From: a virus
Strand: one strand, 5' to 3'
Length of the DNA stretch: 51,412 nucleotides
Virus record (IMG/VR): IMGVR_UViG_3300021579_000010
Coordinates: 1 to 51,412 of that record
The notes beneath the pieces are model-generated. The model ran no database searches. It worked only from the letters and a program-made list of their open reading frames with translations, and had not been told where the DNA came from. Both the position numbers and the translations under genes were made by a program. Below, one piece after another: positions 41,927 through 50,463 of this stretch (its first letter is position 1; each line of letters opens with the position of its first letter).

Positions 41927-42201
41927 TATCCGAAAAGCTCTTGGAGAGCAAGCTGCGGAATATGGTCAAGGAAGCAGGTGGATTAGCGATTAAGATGGTT
42001 GCTGTATCCTTTGTAGGGCTTCCTGACCGTATCATCCTGCTACCGGGTGGCAGGGTGTGCTTTGCAGAGATTAAAACCACAGGCCAGAAGCTCAGGCCAA
42101 CCCAAGTAGCTGTTAAGGCTATGCTGGAGAAAATGGGCTTTGATTACAGGGTGATAGACAGTCACCTTGATTTAGAACTTTTTAAAATTGATTACTTATG
42201 A
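41911..42201 (+). CDS. VRR-NUC nuclease
   Basis: 96 residues, a stand-alone VRR-NUC domain: GLPDRIILLPGGRVCFAEIKTTGQKLRPTQ, where Asp and Glu-x-Lys (FAEIK) form the metal centre of PD-(D/E)xK nucleases. Such mini-nucleases may process branched DNA. It overlaps its neighbours by 16 and 4 bases. Confidence 0.85.
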   Translation: MGKPLVSEKLLESKLRNMVKEAGGLAIKMVAVSFVGLPDRIILLPGGRVCFAEIKTTGQKLRPTQVAVKAMLEKMGFDYRVIDSHLDLELFKIDYL

Positions 42202-42692
42202 ATAAACGAATAATTAAATTCCGAGTATGGGATGGAAACGAAATGACATACCCAAACATAATAGCATTCCAAGAGAACTTTAGTTGGAATCATTGGACAA
42301 GTGCATTACATGATTCAACCCAGTGGTGCGGAGAAAAAGGGTATGTTTATAAACCTGAATTAATGCAGTTCACGGGTTTTACCGATAAAAACGGAAAGGA
42401 GGTGTATGAAGGTGATATTGTCGTTGCTTGGTCGGCAGGCTCTAAGGCAACATTTGAAATAAAATGGCGGCAAGAAGCATCTCCGTGTTATATTCTATTC
42501 CCTGCATGGCAAAATCGTGAAATGTGGCACATATCAGCTACTAAATTCGAGAAAGGCAAACAATTTATTGATGTAGAAGGTAATATAACAACATCTGACA
42601 TTGACGGCTATATCGACGATGGCATTGAAATAATTGGAAACATTTATGAAAATCCGGAATTAATAATTCAAAAACAGACGGATGCTAAATAA
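42198..42692 (+). CDS. YopX family protein
   Basis: 164 residues with YopX patterns: IKFRVWDGNEMTYP, LMQFTGFTDKNGKEVYEGDIV (about 56-76) and the C-terminal GIEIIGNIYENPELI. Conserved in many phages, function unknown, suggested to be in DNA metabolism. Confidence 0.85.
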   Translation: MNKRIIKFRVWDGNEMTYPNIIAFQENFSWNHWTSALHDSTQWCGEKGYVYKPELMQFTGFTDKNGKEVYEGDIVVAWSAGSKATFEIKWRQEASPCYILFPAWQNREMWHISATKFEKGKQFIDVEGNITTSDIDGYIDDGIEIIGNIYENPELIIQKQTDAK

Positions 42693-44088
42693 ATCCAACC
42701 TGCACGTATACCAGGCACACGGTGTTGACCATGTCATAGCTAATCCGTTCTGTGGCTTGTTGCTAGAGATGGGCTTAGGTAAGACTGTGACCACTGGTAC
42801 AGCCATCAACGAGTTAATGTATGACCTGATGGAAGTGAACAAGGTGCTTATCATAGCGCCCCTAAGGGTGGCGCAACAGACTTGGACTGATGAGTTCAGT
42901 AAGTGGGAACACCTGATGCACTTTAGCGTCAGTAAAATCCTAGGCTCTGCTACCGAGCGCAGGCGCGGTCTTGCTGCCAAGTCTGACATCTACATCATCA
43001 ACAGGGAGAACATCGTATGGCTGGTCGCTGAGCTAGGTGGTTCGTGGCCTTTTGATATGGTGGTGATTGACGAGCTTAGCAGTTTTAAGAACCCACAGTC
43101 TGCACGGTTCAAGGCACTAAGGCAAGTACGTGATAAGATTAAGCGGGTTGTAGGGCTTACCGGAACACCGGCACCTAATGGACTTATTGACCTGTGGCCC
43201 CAGATATGGCTGCTGGACAAAGGCGCAAGGCTGGGTAAGACCATCACGGAGTACCGGAACAGGTACTTTAAGCCTGGTAGGAGTAAGGGTCATGTGGTGT
43301 ACGAGTACAACATTGACCAGCATAAGGATGATGAGGCTCTGGGAGCCGATTTAAACGTACGTCTTATCCACGAGAAGATAAGTGACATCTGCATATCAAT
43401 GAAAGCCGAGGATTGGCTAGAATTGCCACCGCGCATAGATTTAGTCCGTGACATAGTGTTGCCTCCTGACATCATGAAGCAGTACCTTGACTTCGAGAAG
43501 AAAATGATACTGGAAATCAGTGATACAGAGAACGTAAGTGCTTTAAGTGCATCAGCACTTACTAACAAGCTGTTGCAGTTCTGTAACGGTGCTGTGTATA
43601 CTGATGACAAGGGTAACTACGCTGAGGTGCATAACGAGAAGATAGCTGAACTAGAAGAGCTTATCGAGGCGGCTAATGGCAACCCTATGCTGGTAGCTTA
43701 CTCGTTCAAGAGTGATGTAGAACGTATCCAAAGGCACCTGAAACACCTACACCCTGTGAAGCTGGATACCACGGCTAAGTTCTATGACTGGAACGCTGGT
43801 AAGATACCCTTTGCTTTAGGCCATCCTGCGAGTATGGGTCATGGTTTGAACCTGCAAGATGGTGGTCACCTTGCTACATGGTTCGGGTTTAATTGGGCTT
43901 TAGAACTGGTGCAGCAGTTTAATGCAAGGCTGTTCAGGCAGGGGCAGCAAAAGAGCGTCAGGTTTAACTACTTGAAGTGTGTAGGCACCATGGATGAGGA
44001 TGTGCTAAAAAGCAATGCCTCCAAGGAACATTCCCAGGAGGCACTGATGCAAGCTGTTAAAGCAAGGATTAAGAAGTATAAGGGTTAA
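42682..44088 (+). CDS. SNF2-like DNA helicase
   Basis: 468 residues. Walker A GLGKT (31-35), Walker B IDELSSF (Asp130-Glu131), motif III LTGTPAPNG (about 158-166), motif IV-VI region including YSFKSDVERI, and QFNARLFRQGQQKS (QxxxRxxRQGQ). It is the last rightward gene; its TAA overlaps the stop of the convergent gene. Confidence 0.92.
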   Translation: MLNKSNLHVYQAHGVDHVIANPFCGLLLEMGLGKTVTTGTAINELMYDLMEVNKVLIIAPLRVAQQTWTDEFSKWEHLMHFSVSKILGSATERRRGLAAKSDIYIINRENIVWLVAELGGSWPFDMVVIDELSSFKNPQSARFKALRQVRDKIKRVVGLTGTPAPNGLIDLWPQIWLLDKGARLGKTITEYRNRYFKPGRSKGHVVYEYNIDQHKDDEALGADLNVRLIHEKISDICISMKAEDWLELPPRIDLVRDIVLPPDIMKQYLDFEKKMILEISDTENVSALSASALTNKLLQFCNGAVYTDDKGNYAEVHNEKIAELEELIEAANGNPMLVAYSFKSDVERIQRHLKHLHPVKLDTTAKFYDWNAGKIPFALGHPASMGHGLNLQDGGHLATWFGFNWALELVQQFNARLFRQGQQKSVRFNYLKCVGTMDEDVLKSNASKEHSQEALMQAVKARIKKYKG

Positions 44089-45107
44089 CCGAAAAAATGT
44101 TCCCAGGAATAAAACCTAATGTCACCTTCATCATTAACCACATTACAGCCTTCTTTGGTTTCTAAAACTACCTCATAATAAGCTAAATGTGTGAGGGTAA
44201 TCATATTTGCAACTTTACACCGAACAGTCTTACACACAACTGGTTTCTCCGAGGTGAACATATCCTTGTCGTACCACTTATTAAGCCCTCTGTCGTTGGT
44301 AATGAAGATTATGTTCTTACTGGTGTCCTCGTTGAGTATCTTGTAGCCCTTGTTTTTAGTGAGCCATAGGCCTGCTATTTCGAGACAGTAGGCGAACACA
44401 GGCTCTTCCGGTGGCACAGGGTCCGTGAAGGTGGTGAAGTAGTAGCCTTGGTTATGACCTTTGTCGTTAACCACGTGGATATACACCAAGTCATCACCTC
44501 TGTAATTACCCTGTACCACCTTATAGCTTTTGCCGTTAGTCAGGGATTTGCAGTCATCGGTTTGGCAGGTGACTATGTAACCTTTGATGTCTTTTGGTGC
44601 GCCATCTGCTGATGTGAATACTGGCTTAGGTTTGTCAAAGGGTTCGGAGAAATTTATTGCGACATAGACAACTTTCGAACCTTCATCATTTACGACCTGT
44701 ATCAGTGTTAATTCACCAGATTGGTATTTGTACCCACACACCTCGTATTCAGTACCCATAGTCAGGTACTTAGCGCGTTTCGATTGGCACCTGACCCACA
44801 TACCTAGGATGTCCTTTTCAGGTTCGAGTGTAGCCTGTTTAATGATATTTGCTGCATCTGGGAAATCCTTTTTCGCAAACTGGTTTAGGTAGTCGTACAT
44901 AGCTGGCACCGCTTCTGGGTTAATCCCTTGGCCCCAGGTGTTGTTGAGTGCCGAGGCGATGTCTTTTGCGTTTTGGGTCACATCGTGGCCATATACACCT
45001 CCTGTTGTCTTATTCCACTCGGTTGCGTGAAACATAGCTATACTTGCACCGTGGGCATCAAATATGTACCCACCATCGGCTTTCACCGGAAATAATTCTT
45101 TTTTCAT
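44085..45107 (-). CDS. Repeat protein with four internal ~50-residue repeats
   Basis: 340 residues. An N-terminal domain (about 1-98, DAHGASIAMFHATEW) precedes four similar units starting near residues 102, 174, 238 and 294. Each has a Cys near the start, LT, then Y-x-V or Y-x-I, V(N/T)ND-x-G and an aromatic F ending. They resemble small beta/SH3-like domains. It is the last gene of the leftward operon. Start at 45107 overlaps the preceding TGA; ATG at 45113 is possible. Confidence 0.65.
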   Translation of the reverse strand: MKKELFPVKADGGYIFDAHGASIAMFHATEWNKTTGGVYGHDVTQNAKDIASALNNTWGQGINPEAVPAMYDYLNQFAKKDFPDAANIIKQATLEPEKDILGMWVRCQSKRAKYLTMGTEYEVCGYKYQSGELTLIQVVNDEGSKVVYVAINFSEPFDKPKPVFTSADGAPKDIKGYIVTCQTDDCKSLTNGKSYKVVQGNYRGDDLVYIHVVNDKGHNQGYYFTTFTDPVPPEEPVFAYCLEIAGLWLTKNKGYKILNEDTSKNIIFITNDRGLNKWYDKDMFTSEKPVVCKTVRCKVANMITLTHLAYYEVVLETKEGCNVVNDEGDIRFYSWEHFFG

Positions 45108-45823
45108 AACCATAATTTGTTGTAACGAATGGCTATTTCGTTGGTTATCAGTTGTGCTTTGTCCAGGTCGCCTGCCTGGATAGCGAATTCGAGGAATACA
45201 CCTAAATCTGAGGTGCTGGCGTGGGATAGTGGTGTACGTGATTCTAAGACAAAAATCCTGTTCTTATTCTCCGCAAATGCTGGGTGCGTACCCTTTAGCA
45301 CCCTCAAAGATACCATATCACCTATAATACCTAGCACCTTGTATAGATTTGGTATCGTGCCTTGGGATGGTATAAATCCGTAGATTATACAACCTTCTTT
45401 GTAATCAGGGTATTTGGCATCAGGTACTATTTCTATATCTGATATTTTGTAAGTACGTCTTTCACCCACCCACATAAGACCTTCAGAGCTACACACCCTC
45501 TCAATCACATCTCCTGACATGGTTATTATCCTAAACTGCTGCTTATCACCACCATTTATCCGGGCTTTGATGGTATCACCTGCCTTGCATCTCACTGGTT
45601 CTGTGATTTTCACAGGTTCCGGGATTAGCTCAACAGCATCTAGCATATACTTGGATTTATACAGGCTGAACTCTGTGCCATCAGCATGTTTGATTTCCAA
45701 AATGTTACCTGCTATATCAACTTTCGTAATTAGCCACTCAAATACCTCAGGTGTGTTATCAACATCGTAGGTCTTGCCTACCAGTAGCACCCTGGCTCGG
45801 ATTTTGTCATTAACTTTGTACAT
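45104..45823 (-). CDS. Leftward-operon protein, paralogue of the next upstream gene
   Basis: 239 residues. The N-terminal ~70 (YKVNDKIRARVLLVGKTY...DIAGNILEIKHADG) and the C-terminal ~45 (RTPLSHASTSDLGVFLEF) match the 45810-46199 product. An extra middle part (about 80-190) is absent there. Predicted small beta domains plus a helical tail. No known family; likely to bind a protein or nucleic acid. Confidence 0.6.
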   Translation of the reverse strand: MYKVNDKIRARVLLVGKTYDVDNTPEVFEWLITKVDIAGNILEIKHADGTEFSLYKSKYMLDAVELIPEPVKITEPVRCKAGDTIKARINGGDKQQFRIITMSGDVIERVCSSEGLMWVGERRTYKISDIEIVPDAKYPDYKEGCIIYGFIPSQGTIPNLYKVLGIIGDMVSLRVLKGTHPAFAENKNRIFVLESRTPLSHASTSDLGVFLEFAIQAGDLDKAQLITNEIAIRYNKLWL

Positions 45824-46199
45824 AAAATTGGTTTAGATTGTTATAACGCTTGTTTAATTCACTGTCTACCTCATCATAGAGGGCCTTGTGGCCTAAGATG
45901 TAGGCCTTGTTACGGATGCTGTTCAGGTCCGTGTAGCTGAGGTGGGAGAGTGGATTTTCCCTTGTTGCTTTATTCGGTAACTTTTCAAGATGTGTAAGGT
46001 AGTATCTACCATCAGGTGATACGTTGTAACTATTGCCATCAGAGTGTTCTATTTCAACGATATTACCTTTCACATCTATTTGGGATACCTCCCAGTCGTG
46101 TAAGTCTGGCAATTTATAATCTGTGTATTCGGTGCTTTTGTATAGCACCCTTGCGGATATTCTATCACCTACTTTGTAGGTTTGTGCCGTGTTTTGCAT
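45810..46199 (-). CDS. Leftward-operon protein, short paralogue
   Basis: 129 residues. The N-terminal domain (YKVGDRISARVLYKSTEY...DVKGNIVEIEHSDG) and C-terminal helical tail (NPLSHLSYTDLNSIRNKAYILG) match the longer product at 45104-45823. It overlaps both neighbours, suggesting translational coupling. Possibly the ancestral form before insertion of the extra domain. Confidence 0.6.
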   Translation of the reverse strand: MQNTAQTYKVGDRISARVLYKSTEYTDYKLPDLHDWEVSQIDVKGNIVEIEHSDGNSYNVSPDGRYYLTHLEKLPNKATRENPLSHLSYTDLNSIRNKAYILGHKALYDEVDSELNKRYNNLNQFYVQS

Positions 46200-46360
46200 A
46201 TTTTACGTGTTTTGCAATTATCAAAATTTTGAATGATTTTAAATTTTTCAGGGTATTCGATACCTGCCATGGCCATTTTCAACCGTTCTGAGAAATCAGG
46301 TGCTGGAACGGATTTGTGTTTGTCAGGAAACCTGAATATGTAAGGGTCATTGGTTAACAC
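46169..46360 (-). CDS. Small basic protein, GTG start
   Basis: 63 residues. GTG start overlapping the previous stop by 14 bases. The C-terminal half is Lys/Arg-rich with two Cys (KICKTRHKPTK). Could bind RNA or DNA. Overlaps the next gene by 31 bases. Confidence 0.5.
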   Translation of the reverse strand: MLTNDPYIFRFPDKHKSVPAPDFSERLKMAMAGIEYPEKFKIIQNFDNCKTRKICKTRHKPTK

Positions 46361-46865
46361 TGTAGTTTTTAGATTTTAGAAATTCATAGAGTTTGTCAAA
46401 CGGTTTTTCAGCTATTGTGCCGTCAAGCACATATTTCACATGAAATGCACCTGTAATGAGTATTAACATCTCTGAGCCGTCAGGTGCTGTGAACCTGGCA
46501 CCATCTTTCACGTGAAGCCCATAGTTGCAATATTCGTTTGCCAGAGATGGGTCAAAGCCAAAGTCTTGACAGGCTTGCATGGCTATCTCGTAACGTGGGT
46601 CTGTACAATGGTTTGCAAGGGCCTTCCACAGTATGCTTTTTTCGTTGTACCCAGACATAATGTCTTTCAGTTTGTCGGCATCAGCGAGGCCCAGGATTTC
46701 AGGGTTCGGTACTTCCAGTAAATAGAACCGACTGAATTTGTCTATCCGGGTAACACCGGGTAACAGTGTTGCCATCTTATCCGGGTTTTTCGCACATGTG
46801 CGGATTGCTGACCCTACAGCTTGTGGCGAGATACCTCGCAGTTTTGAATACTCTTGTGGTGTCAT
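46347..46865 (-). CDS. Putative helix-turn-helix regulator
   Basis: 172 residues. The N-terminal MTPQEYSKLRGISPQAVGSAIRT is a probable helix-turn-helix DNA-binding element. The rest is a predicted helical and mixed domain (about 40-172). A hairpin leader precedes the start. It is the best regulator candidate in the leftward operon, and a possible factor for the late 33-bp elements (speculative). Confidence 0.6.
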   Translation of the reverse strand: MTPQEYSKLRGISPQAVGSAIRTCAKNPDKMATLLPGVTRIDKFSRFYLLEVPNPEILGLADADKLKDIMSGYNEKSILWKALANHCTDPRYEIAMQACQDFGFDPSLANEYCNYGLHVKDGARFTAPDGSEMLILITGAFHVKYVLDGTIAEKPFDKLYEFLKSKNYSVNQ

Positions 46866-46880
46866 AAAATTGAATTTTAA

Positions 46881-46929
46881 AAATTTGATTGGTTTTACCT
46901 CAAAATCCCGCCGAAGCGGGTTGAGGTGT
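46881..46929 (-). repeat. Repeated leader with hairpin, copy A
   Basis: A 49-base segment repeated at 47249-47297 with one difference. On the minus strand it folds as ACCTCAA...CCCGC-TTCG-GCGGG...TTGAGGT (46897-46927), with the start codon of 46347-46865 about 30 bases further on after AACCAATCAAA. It could be a translation-control or processing hairpin. Confidence 0.7.
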
Positions 46930-46945
46930 GTTAAGGATTTTGGTT

Positions 46946-47248
46946 TTAATCGTGATATACTTTTTTACCGTCAATAATCATGTAGTCGCGACATGGTTTC
47001 TCTATATGTGCTGTGACTGCATCAATAGTGAGGCTGTTTTTACCTAGGTTACGCTGGATTTGACGTTTGTCACCTTCGTAATAATCTACTGCTTTGTCTT
47101 TCAGATATTGTCTGGCTTCTTTGATTGTGCCAAAGGTTTCGCTACCTGAGTATGAACCGTTACCATTTTTAGTGGTGCCAATGTTAAACGCACTAAGGCT
47201 GTTTAATTGGTAAATTGTCGGAGCTGTTGCTGTGATTTTGACTGTCAT
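46946..47248 (-). CDS. Unrecognised leftward-operon protein
   Basis: 100 residues, predicted mixed alpha-beta, with the central segment GNGSYSGSETFGTIKEARQYLKDKA. Preceded by the second copy of the hairpin leader. Function unknown. Confidence 0.6.
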   Translation of the reverse strand: MTVKITATAPTIYQLNSLSAFNIGTTKNGNGSYSGSETFGTIKEARQYLKDKAVDYYEGDKRQIQRNLGKNSLTIDAVTAHIEKPCRDYMIIDGKKVYHD

Positions 47249-47297
47249 AAATTTGATTGGTTTTACCTCAAAATCCCGCCGGAGCGGGTTGAGGTGT
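47249..47297 (-). repeat. Repeated leader with hairpin, copy B
   Basis: Matches copy A at 48 of 49 positions; the hairpin spans 47265-47295 and loops on TCCG instead of TTCG. It ends directly at the start codon at 47248. Repeated leader elements suggest a shared regulatory or processing signal. Confidence 0.7.
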
Positions 47298-47315
47298 AGT
47301 GTATGATTTTGGTTT

Positions 47316-47561
47316 TTACATCGTGGTGTAAATATTTTTAACTATCTTTTTACCTTTGGCACTTGGCGGGGTTGTTCTCGATACCATCTCCTGGTAAACA
47401 GCGCAAAGTATCATTTTAGGGGTTCCCATATCTGATTTATCATACTCAGATACGTTAATAGCTCCTGACATTATAGCTTTTTCGATTAGACGCTTAATCA
47501 TTTCCTGGTGGTCCTCCATAATTTGGAGAGTATTCAATTTCAATTGGTCTGCTGGTTCCAT
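47316..47561 (-). CDS. Unrecognised small protein
   Basis: 81 residues, starting MEPADQLKLNTLQIMEDHQEM, predicted largely helical, with a basic C-terminal region (AKGKKIVKNIY). The frame opens further upstream, but ATG at 47561 is preceded by the A-rich leader typical of this operon. Function unknown. Confidence 0.55.
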   Translation of the reverse strand: MEPADQLKLNTLQIMEDHQEMIKRLIEKAIMSGAINVSEYDKSDMGTPKMILCAVYQEMVSRTTPPSAKGKKIVKNIYTTM

Positions 47562-47602
47562 AAAAATTTTGATTTTTGTAAAGTTATACAATTGTTTTGA
47601 GA

Positions 47603-48022
47603 TTACCTAATTAATTTTGATGCTTCGTGTGTGAGATGGGATAAAAGTTTTTCAGTTGCTTCAATGGCACCCGGTAACGCGGTATCAAGTACCATAACTA
47701 AATCACTCGTTTTCTGGTCCGCATTGGCTAATACCCCATCTTCACTGAGGGCTAAATCCAAGTCTTCCATTTGGGCCAATAGCTGAGCTACTTTGGCATA
47801 ATTTTGCTGTAGCTCGATTAATCTTTCACCTGGTATTAAACCACATTCTGTAAGGGTTTGAACCTTTGTAGGTGTAAAGGTTTGACCTGGTTTGAGCTTA
47901 CTTTTACCTGGAGTAAGGACCATAAATGAATAACCTTTGCAGCTACTTGATGGGCTTGCATACCCTAGGAACTTGCATGTTAGCCCGTTGGCTAATCTGT
48001 ATATTACGCCTGTTTTATACAT
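47603..48022 (-). CDS. Unrecognised leftward-operon protein
   Basis: 139 residues. The first half is predicted beta, the second half helical and acidic (about 70-130). Possible protein-binding module. Overlaps the preceding gene by 19 bases. Confidence 0.55.
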   Translation of the reverse strand: MYKTGVIYRLANGLTCKFLGYASPSSSCKGYSFMVLTPGKSKLKPGQTFTPTKVQTLTECGLIPGERLIELQQNYAKVAQLLAQMEDLDLALSEDGVLANADQKTSDLVMVLDTALPGAIEATEKLLSHLTHEASKLIR

Positions 48023-48306
48023 ACTTTTAAAGTTGGTTTGATTAAATGTGGATTTGATTTGAGATATTGTTCGCGCTCAGATTCTAATTTCTGGTGTAGT
48101 TTGATATACTTGAAATAATTTGTAGTAGCATTGGTGCCTGGTAGCTCCTTATAGTATGCTATTTTATTTTGGGCTTTTTGAATTTCAACCACATTATAGA
48201 AATACGGGTGTGCCTCATGTTCTTTGCGGACCTGTTCTAAGTGCTTCAGTAATTCACCCTGATTACTGAAGCTGCGTATTTGGCCGTTAATGTTTGTTTG
48301 TATCAT
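48004..48306 (-). CDS. Unrecognised small protein
   Basis: 100 residues, charged, with a predicted coiled-coil-like middle. Overlaps the next gene by 19 bases. Function unknown. Confidence 0.55.
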   Translation of the reverse strand: MIQTNINGQIRSFSNQGELLKHLEQVRKEHEAHPYFYNVVEIQKAQNKIAYYKELPGTNATTNYFKYIKLHQKLESEREQYLKSNPHLIKPTLKVCIKQA

Positions 48307-48316
48307 TTTGTTGGTT

Positions 48317-48772
48317 TTAAAGTAGTTCCCAATTTAGGCCCTTGTATCCCGTCTCGATTTTTGCCATATCCAATTTTATAGGATTGCCAAAGTCTATTGA
48401 GGACCATATTTCAGCTTCAGATTTCACAGGTGTTACCTGTGTGCGAAGGTTTTTGCAGGGTGCCACATAAACTGGATTACCAAATTCGTGTGTTACCATA
48501 ACATACTTTTCAGGGTGCAATTTTAGGTATTGCTTAGTTGTTAAGGGTTTTACCTTTAAATCCTTATACCCTTGGTTAACTAGCTCATTGTATAAGTCCT
48601 TATACTCATCAGGTGTGGCCCTTTGTAGGTCCTTCACATAATCAGGGTGACAGGCCGAATGTTGGCCTATGTGTACATAACAGGTTTTATTACCTTCGCT
48701 ATCTCCAATTATATCAGGAAAATAGGCTAAAATTTCACCGTCGGATTCTTTGTAGAAAATTACGTTTGTCAT
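48317..48772 (-). CDS. Unrecognised leftward-operon protein, 151 residues
   Basis: 151 residues. The start TNVIFYKESDGEILAYFPDIIGDSEGN and the following Cys/His-containing part (CYVHIGQHSACHPDYV) resemble a family seen in Bacteroidota phages. The C-terminus is predicted helical. No known function. Confidence 0.6.
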   Translation of the reverse strand: MTNVIFYKESDGEILAYFPDIIGDSEGNKTCYVHIGQHSACHPDYVKDLQRATPDEYKDLYNELVNQGYKDLKVKPLTTKQYLKLHPEKYVMVTHEFGNPVYVAPCKNLRTQVTPVKSEAEIWSSIDFGNPIKLDMAKIETGYKGLNWELL

Positions 48773-48783
48773 AAAATATATTT

Positions 48784-49017
48784 TTAACTTTTACATTCAA
48801 TTTTAATACGTTCAACTAATAATTCTTTTGTATCTGCCTCAAATACCCAACTTGGTATGGATTTAAAGGACCTTGTTTGCATATTCCGGTGGTACACATT
48901 AACCCTATGGTTAGGACCACTTTTAACATATTTGTACAAATAGTTTTCGCGTCCGATATACTGAGCATTAGTTATTTTTGGTTTAAGTACCTCGGTTATG
49001 AATTGTTCTTTTGTCAT
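48784..49017 (-). CDS. Unrecognised small protein
   Basis: 77 residues, basic, with patterns KPKITNAQYIGRENYLYKYVKSGPNHRVNVYHRN. Possibly RNA- or DNA-binding. Preceded by an A-rich leader. Confidence 0.5.
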   Translation of the reverse strand: MTKEQFITEVLKPKITNAQYIGRENYLYKYVKSGPNHRVNVYHRNMQTRSFKSIPSWVFEADTKELLVERIKIECKS

Positions 49018-49036
49018 AAGAATTTTTGATTTTAGA

Positions 49037-49312
49037 TTAACTAATTAATGGTACACATACGCCGGTTAAAACTGTATTTAACCTTTGCAAGATGGTAAGT
49101 GATAAATCTTTGCCGGCCCTTATTTCATGGCTGGATTCAATCATTTTAGCCATGTACTGTTCCTTTTGGGCATCGGTAACATGCGAGGCGTATTTATCCT
49201 CAATTCTGATACGCTTAGCCAAATTTTCCCAGTCTGTTACTACCTTATCGAGTGCAACTGTTAACCGTGTGCCGGTAACTACTTCTCCGGTATGTGTTGT
49301 AAATGATTCCAT
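49037..49312 (-). CDS. Unrecognised small helical protein
   Basis: 91 residues, predicted helical with charged heptads (ENLAKRIRIEDKYASHVTDAQKEQYMAKMIESSHE). No family recognised. Confidence 0.5.
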   Translation of the reverse strand: MESFTTHTGEVVTGTRLTVALDKVVTDWENLAKRIRIEDKYASHVTDAQKEQYMAKMIESSHEIRAGKDLSLTILQRLNTVLTGVCVPLIS

Positions 49313-49325
49313 TTTTTTTTGATTT

Positions 49326-49541
49326 TTAGGCTAAACAGTCTTCAATAAATAACCAAAGTTTTTTATTTGAATACTTCGCAGTATCCGCGCTTGAGTATGG
49401 CGGAAAATTAGCAATTATAATATCCATGTGGTCCTGTAATAACCATTTCTTAATGTACTGCATTCTATCATATCTCGAATTTCCAACGGCCGTATGCGCA
49501 ATGTGCCATAATTCGGTAACTTTAATTTTTAGCTCTTCCAT
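49326..49541 (-). CDS. Unrecognised small protein
   Basis: 71 residues, predicted helical, Trp-containing (LWHIAHTAVGNSRYDRMQYIKKWLLQDH). A perfect hairpin lies at 49564-49581, ahead of the start. No family recognised. Confidence 0.5.
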   Translation of the reverse strand: MEELKIKVTELWHIAHTAVGNSRYDRMQYIKKWLLQDHMDIIIANFPPYSSADTAKYSNKKLWLFIEDCLA

Positions 49542-49563
49542 AACGTTTTATTAAGTTGTTTAA

Positions 49564-49581
49564 TGCCTAATTGAATAGGCA
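49564..49581 (-). promoter_or_regulatory. Hairpin upstream of 49326-49541
   Basis: TGCCTA-ATTGAA-TAGGCA, a perfect 6-bp stem 22 bases before the ATG, followed by an A-rich leader on the minus strand. Same arrangement as other leaders in this operon. Confidence 0.55.
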
Positions 49582-49609
49582 CCTATCACAAGACTTTAGA
49601 CCTTTTTAA

Positions 49610-49975
49610 TCAATTTGAATAGTTAGGATGTTGGTAAAGTACTATTTTACCCTTGCTAGTGGTAATCTTTACAATTGAGCTAGTTAAAGCTCCACCACCA
49701 TAAGAACGGGAATTATAGACTAATAAAGGCACTTTAATTTCTCCGGTGGAACGTCCTATATATCCGGTGGTATCAAATGTTTCATTACAACTTTTGCCGG
49801 TGGTGATATCTCCGTAATCAAATATTAATCTGGTTCTACTTTTAAAAGCATCAGATATTATTTGCATTACCTTTTCGTTGGTCCCTTCAGTGAAATATAA
49901 TCCACCATAAAGCCAATAGATTTTATTGAATTTTGCGTCCGTTGGATGCGTGTAATTAACTATTGAATAATTCAT
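49610..49975 (-). CDS. Unrecognised leftward-operon protein, 121 residues
   Basis: 121 residues, predicted beta-rich with Tyr/Gly/Thr content, no membrane segment. The centre (KSCNETFDTTGYIGRSTGEIKVPLLVYN) is typical of a small beta barrel. Preceded by the A-rich leader. Function unknown. Confidence 0.5.
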   Translation of the reverse strand: MNYSIVNYTHPTDAKFNKIYWLYGGLYFTEGTNEKVMQIISDAFKSRTRLIFDYGDITTGKSCNETFDTTGYIGRSTGEIKVPLLVYNSRSYGGGALTSSIVKITTSKGKIVLYQHPNYSN

Positions 49976-50000
49976 AATGTTTGAATTTTAGATTGTTTGA

Positions 50001-50057
50001 TTAAGAATAATTTTTGGTTACATTACACCAGATACATTTTACCTTATCTGGTGCCAT
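50001..50057 (-). CDS. Possible mini ORF with CxxC
   Basis: 18 residues: MAPDKVKCIWCNVTKNYS. It has an A-rich leader and a CxxC pair. Too short to judge; it may also be part of an RNA hairpin (CCAGATA...TATCTGG). Very low confidence. Confidence 0.2.
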   Translation of the reverse strand: MAPDKVKCIWCNVTKNYS

Positions 50058-50094
50058 CTGTATTTTTTATTACCGACTTTGGACGGTCTAAAAA

Positions 50095-50331
50095 TTAATC
50101 TCTGTCAAACAACCTGCAAACCTCTTCAAGTGCAAACCATGCCATAACATTTGTAATAGATGATTGTTCACACTTTCCACCACCTAAATAATTATAAAGC
50201 TCTTGTTTTTCGTCTGCATCCATGCCTTTTTTGCCGAATACACCGAACCCATTAACCATTATAACAACATCTTCGCCAAAGTCGTTGGCTTGTTCTTTTA
50301 ACCATGCTATAATTGCTTTTCTGTGCCTCAT
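50095..50331 (-). CDS. Unrecognised small protein
   Basis: 78 residues, charged, with FGEDVVIMVNGFGVFGKKGMDADEKQELYNYLGGG. No family recognised. Confidence 0.5.
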   Translation of the reverse strand: MRHRKAIIAWLKEQANDFGEDVVIMVNGFGVFGKKGMDADEKQELYNYLGGGKCEQSSITNVMAWFALEEVCRLFDRD

Positions 50332-50347
50332 AGCAAATTTATGTGTA

Positions 50348-50431
50348 TCATGGTAATAGATAAAACCATTCTTTAGCCTGAATGTCTAAAGTTTTAATTG
50401 TGGTGTTCACTGCTGCTGTTTGATTGTTCAT
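50348..50431 (-). CDS. Possible 27-residue protein
   Basis: 27 residues: MNNQTAAVNTTIKTLDIQAKEWFYLLP. Its start is preceded by the operon's typical leader (AAAATTCAAATTTT before ATG), which is the main support. Confidence 0.4.
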   Translation of the reverse strand: MNNQTAAVNTTIKTLDIQAKEWFYLLP

Positions 50432-50463
50432 AAAATTTGAATTTTTATTGAGTGAAAAATATA

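Noticed and set aside
49092-49322. Rightward frame opposite the leftward small genes
   Set aside because: Antisense to a gene with an operon context and leader; the translation has no features.
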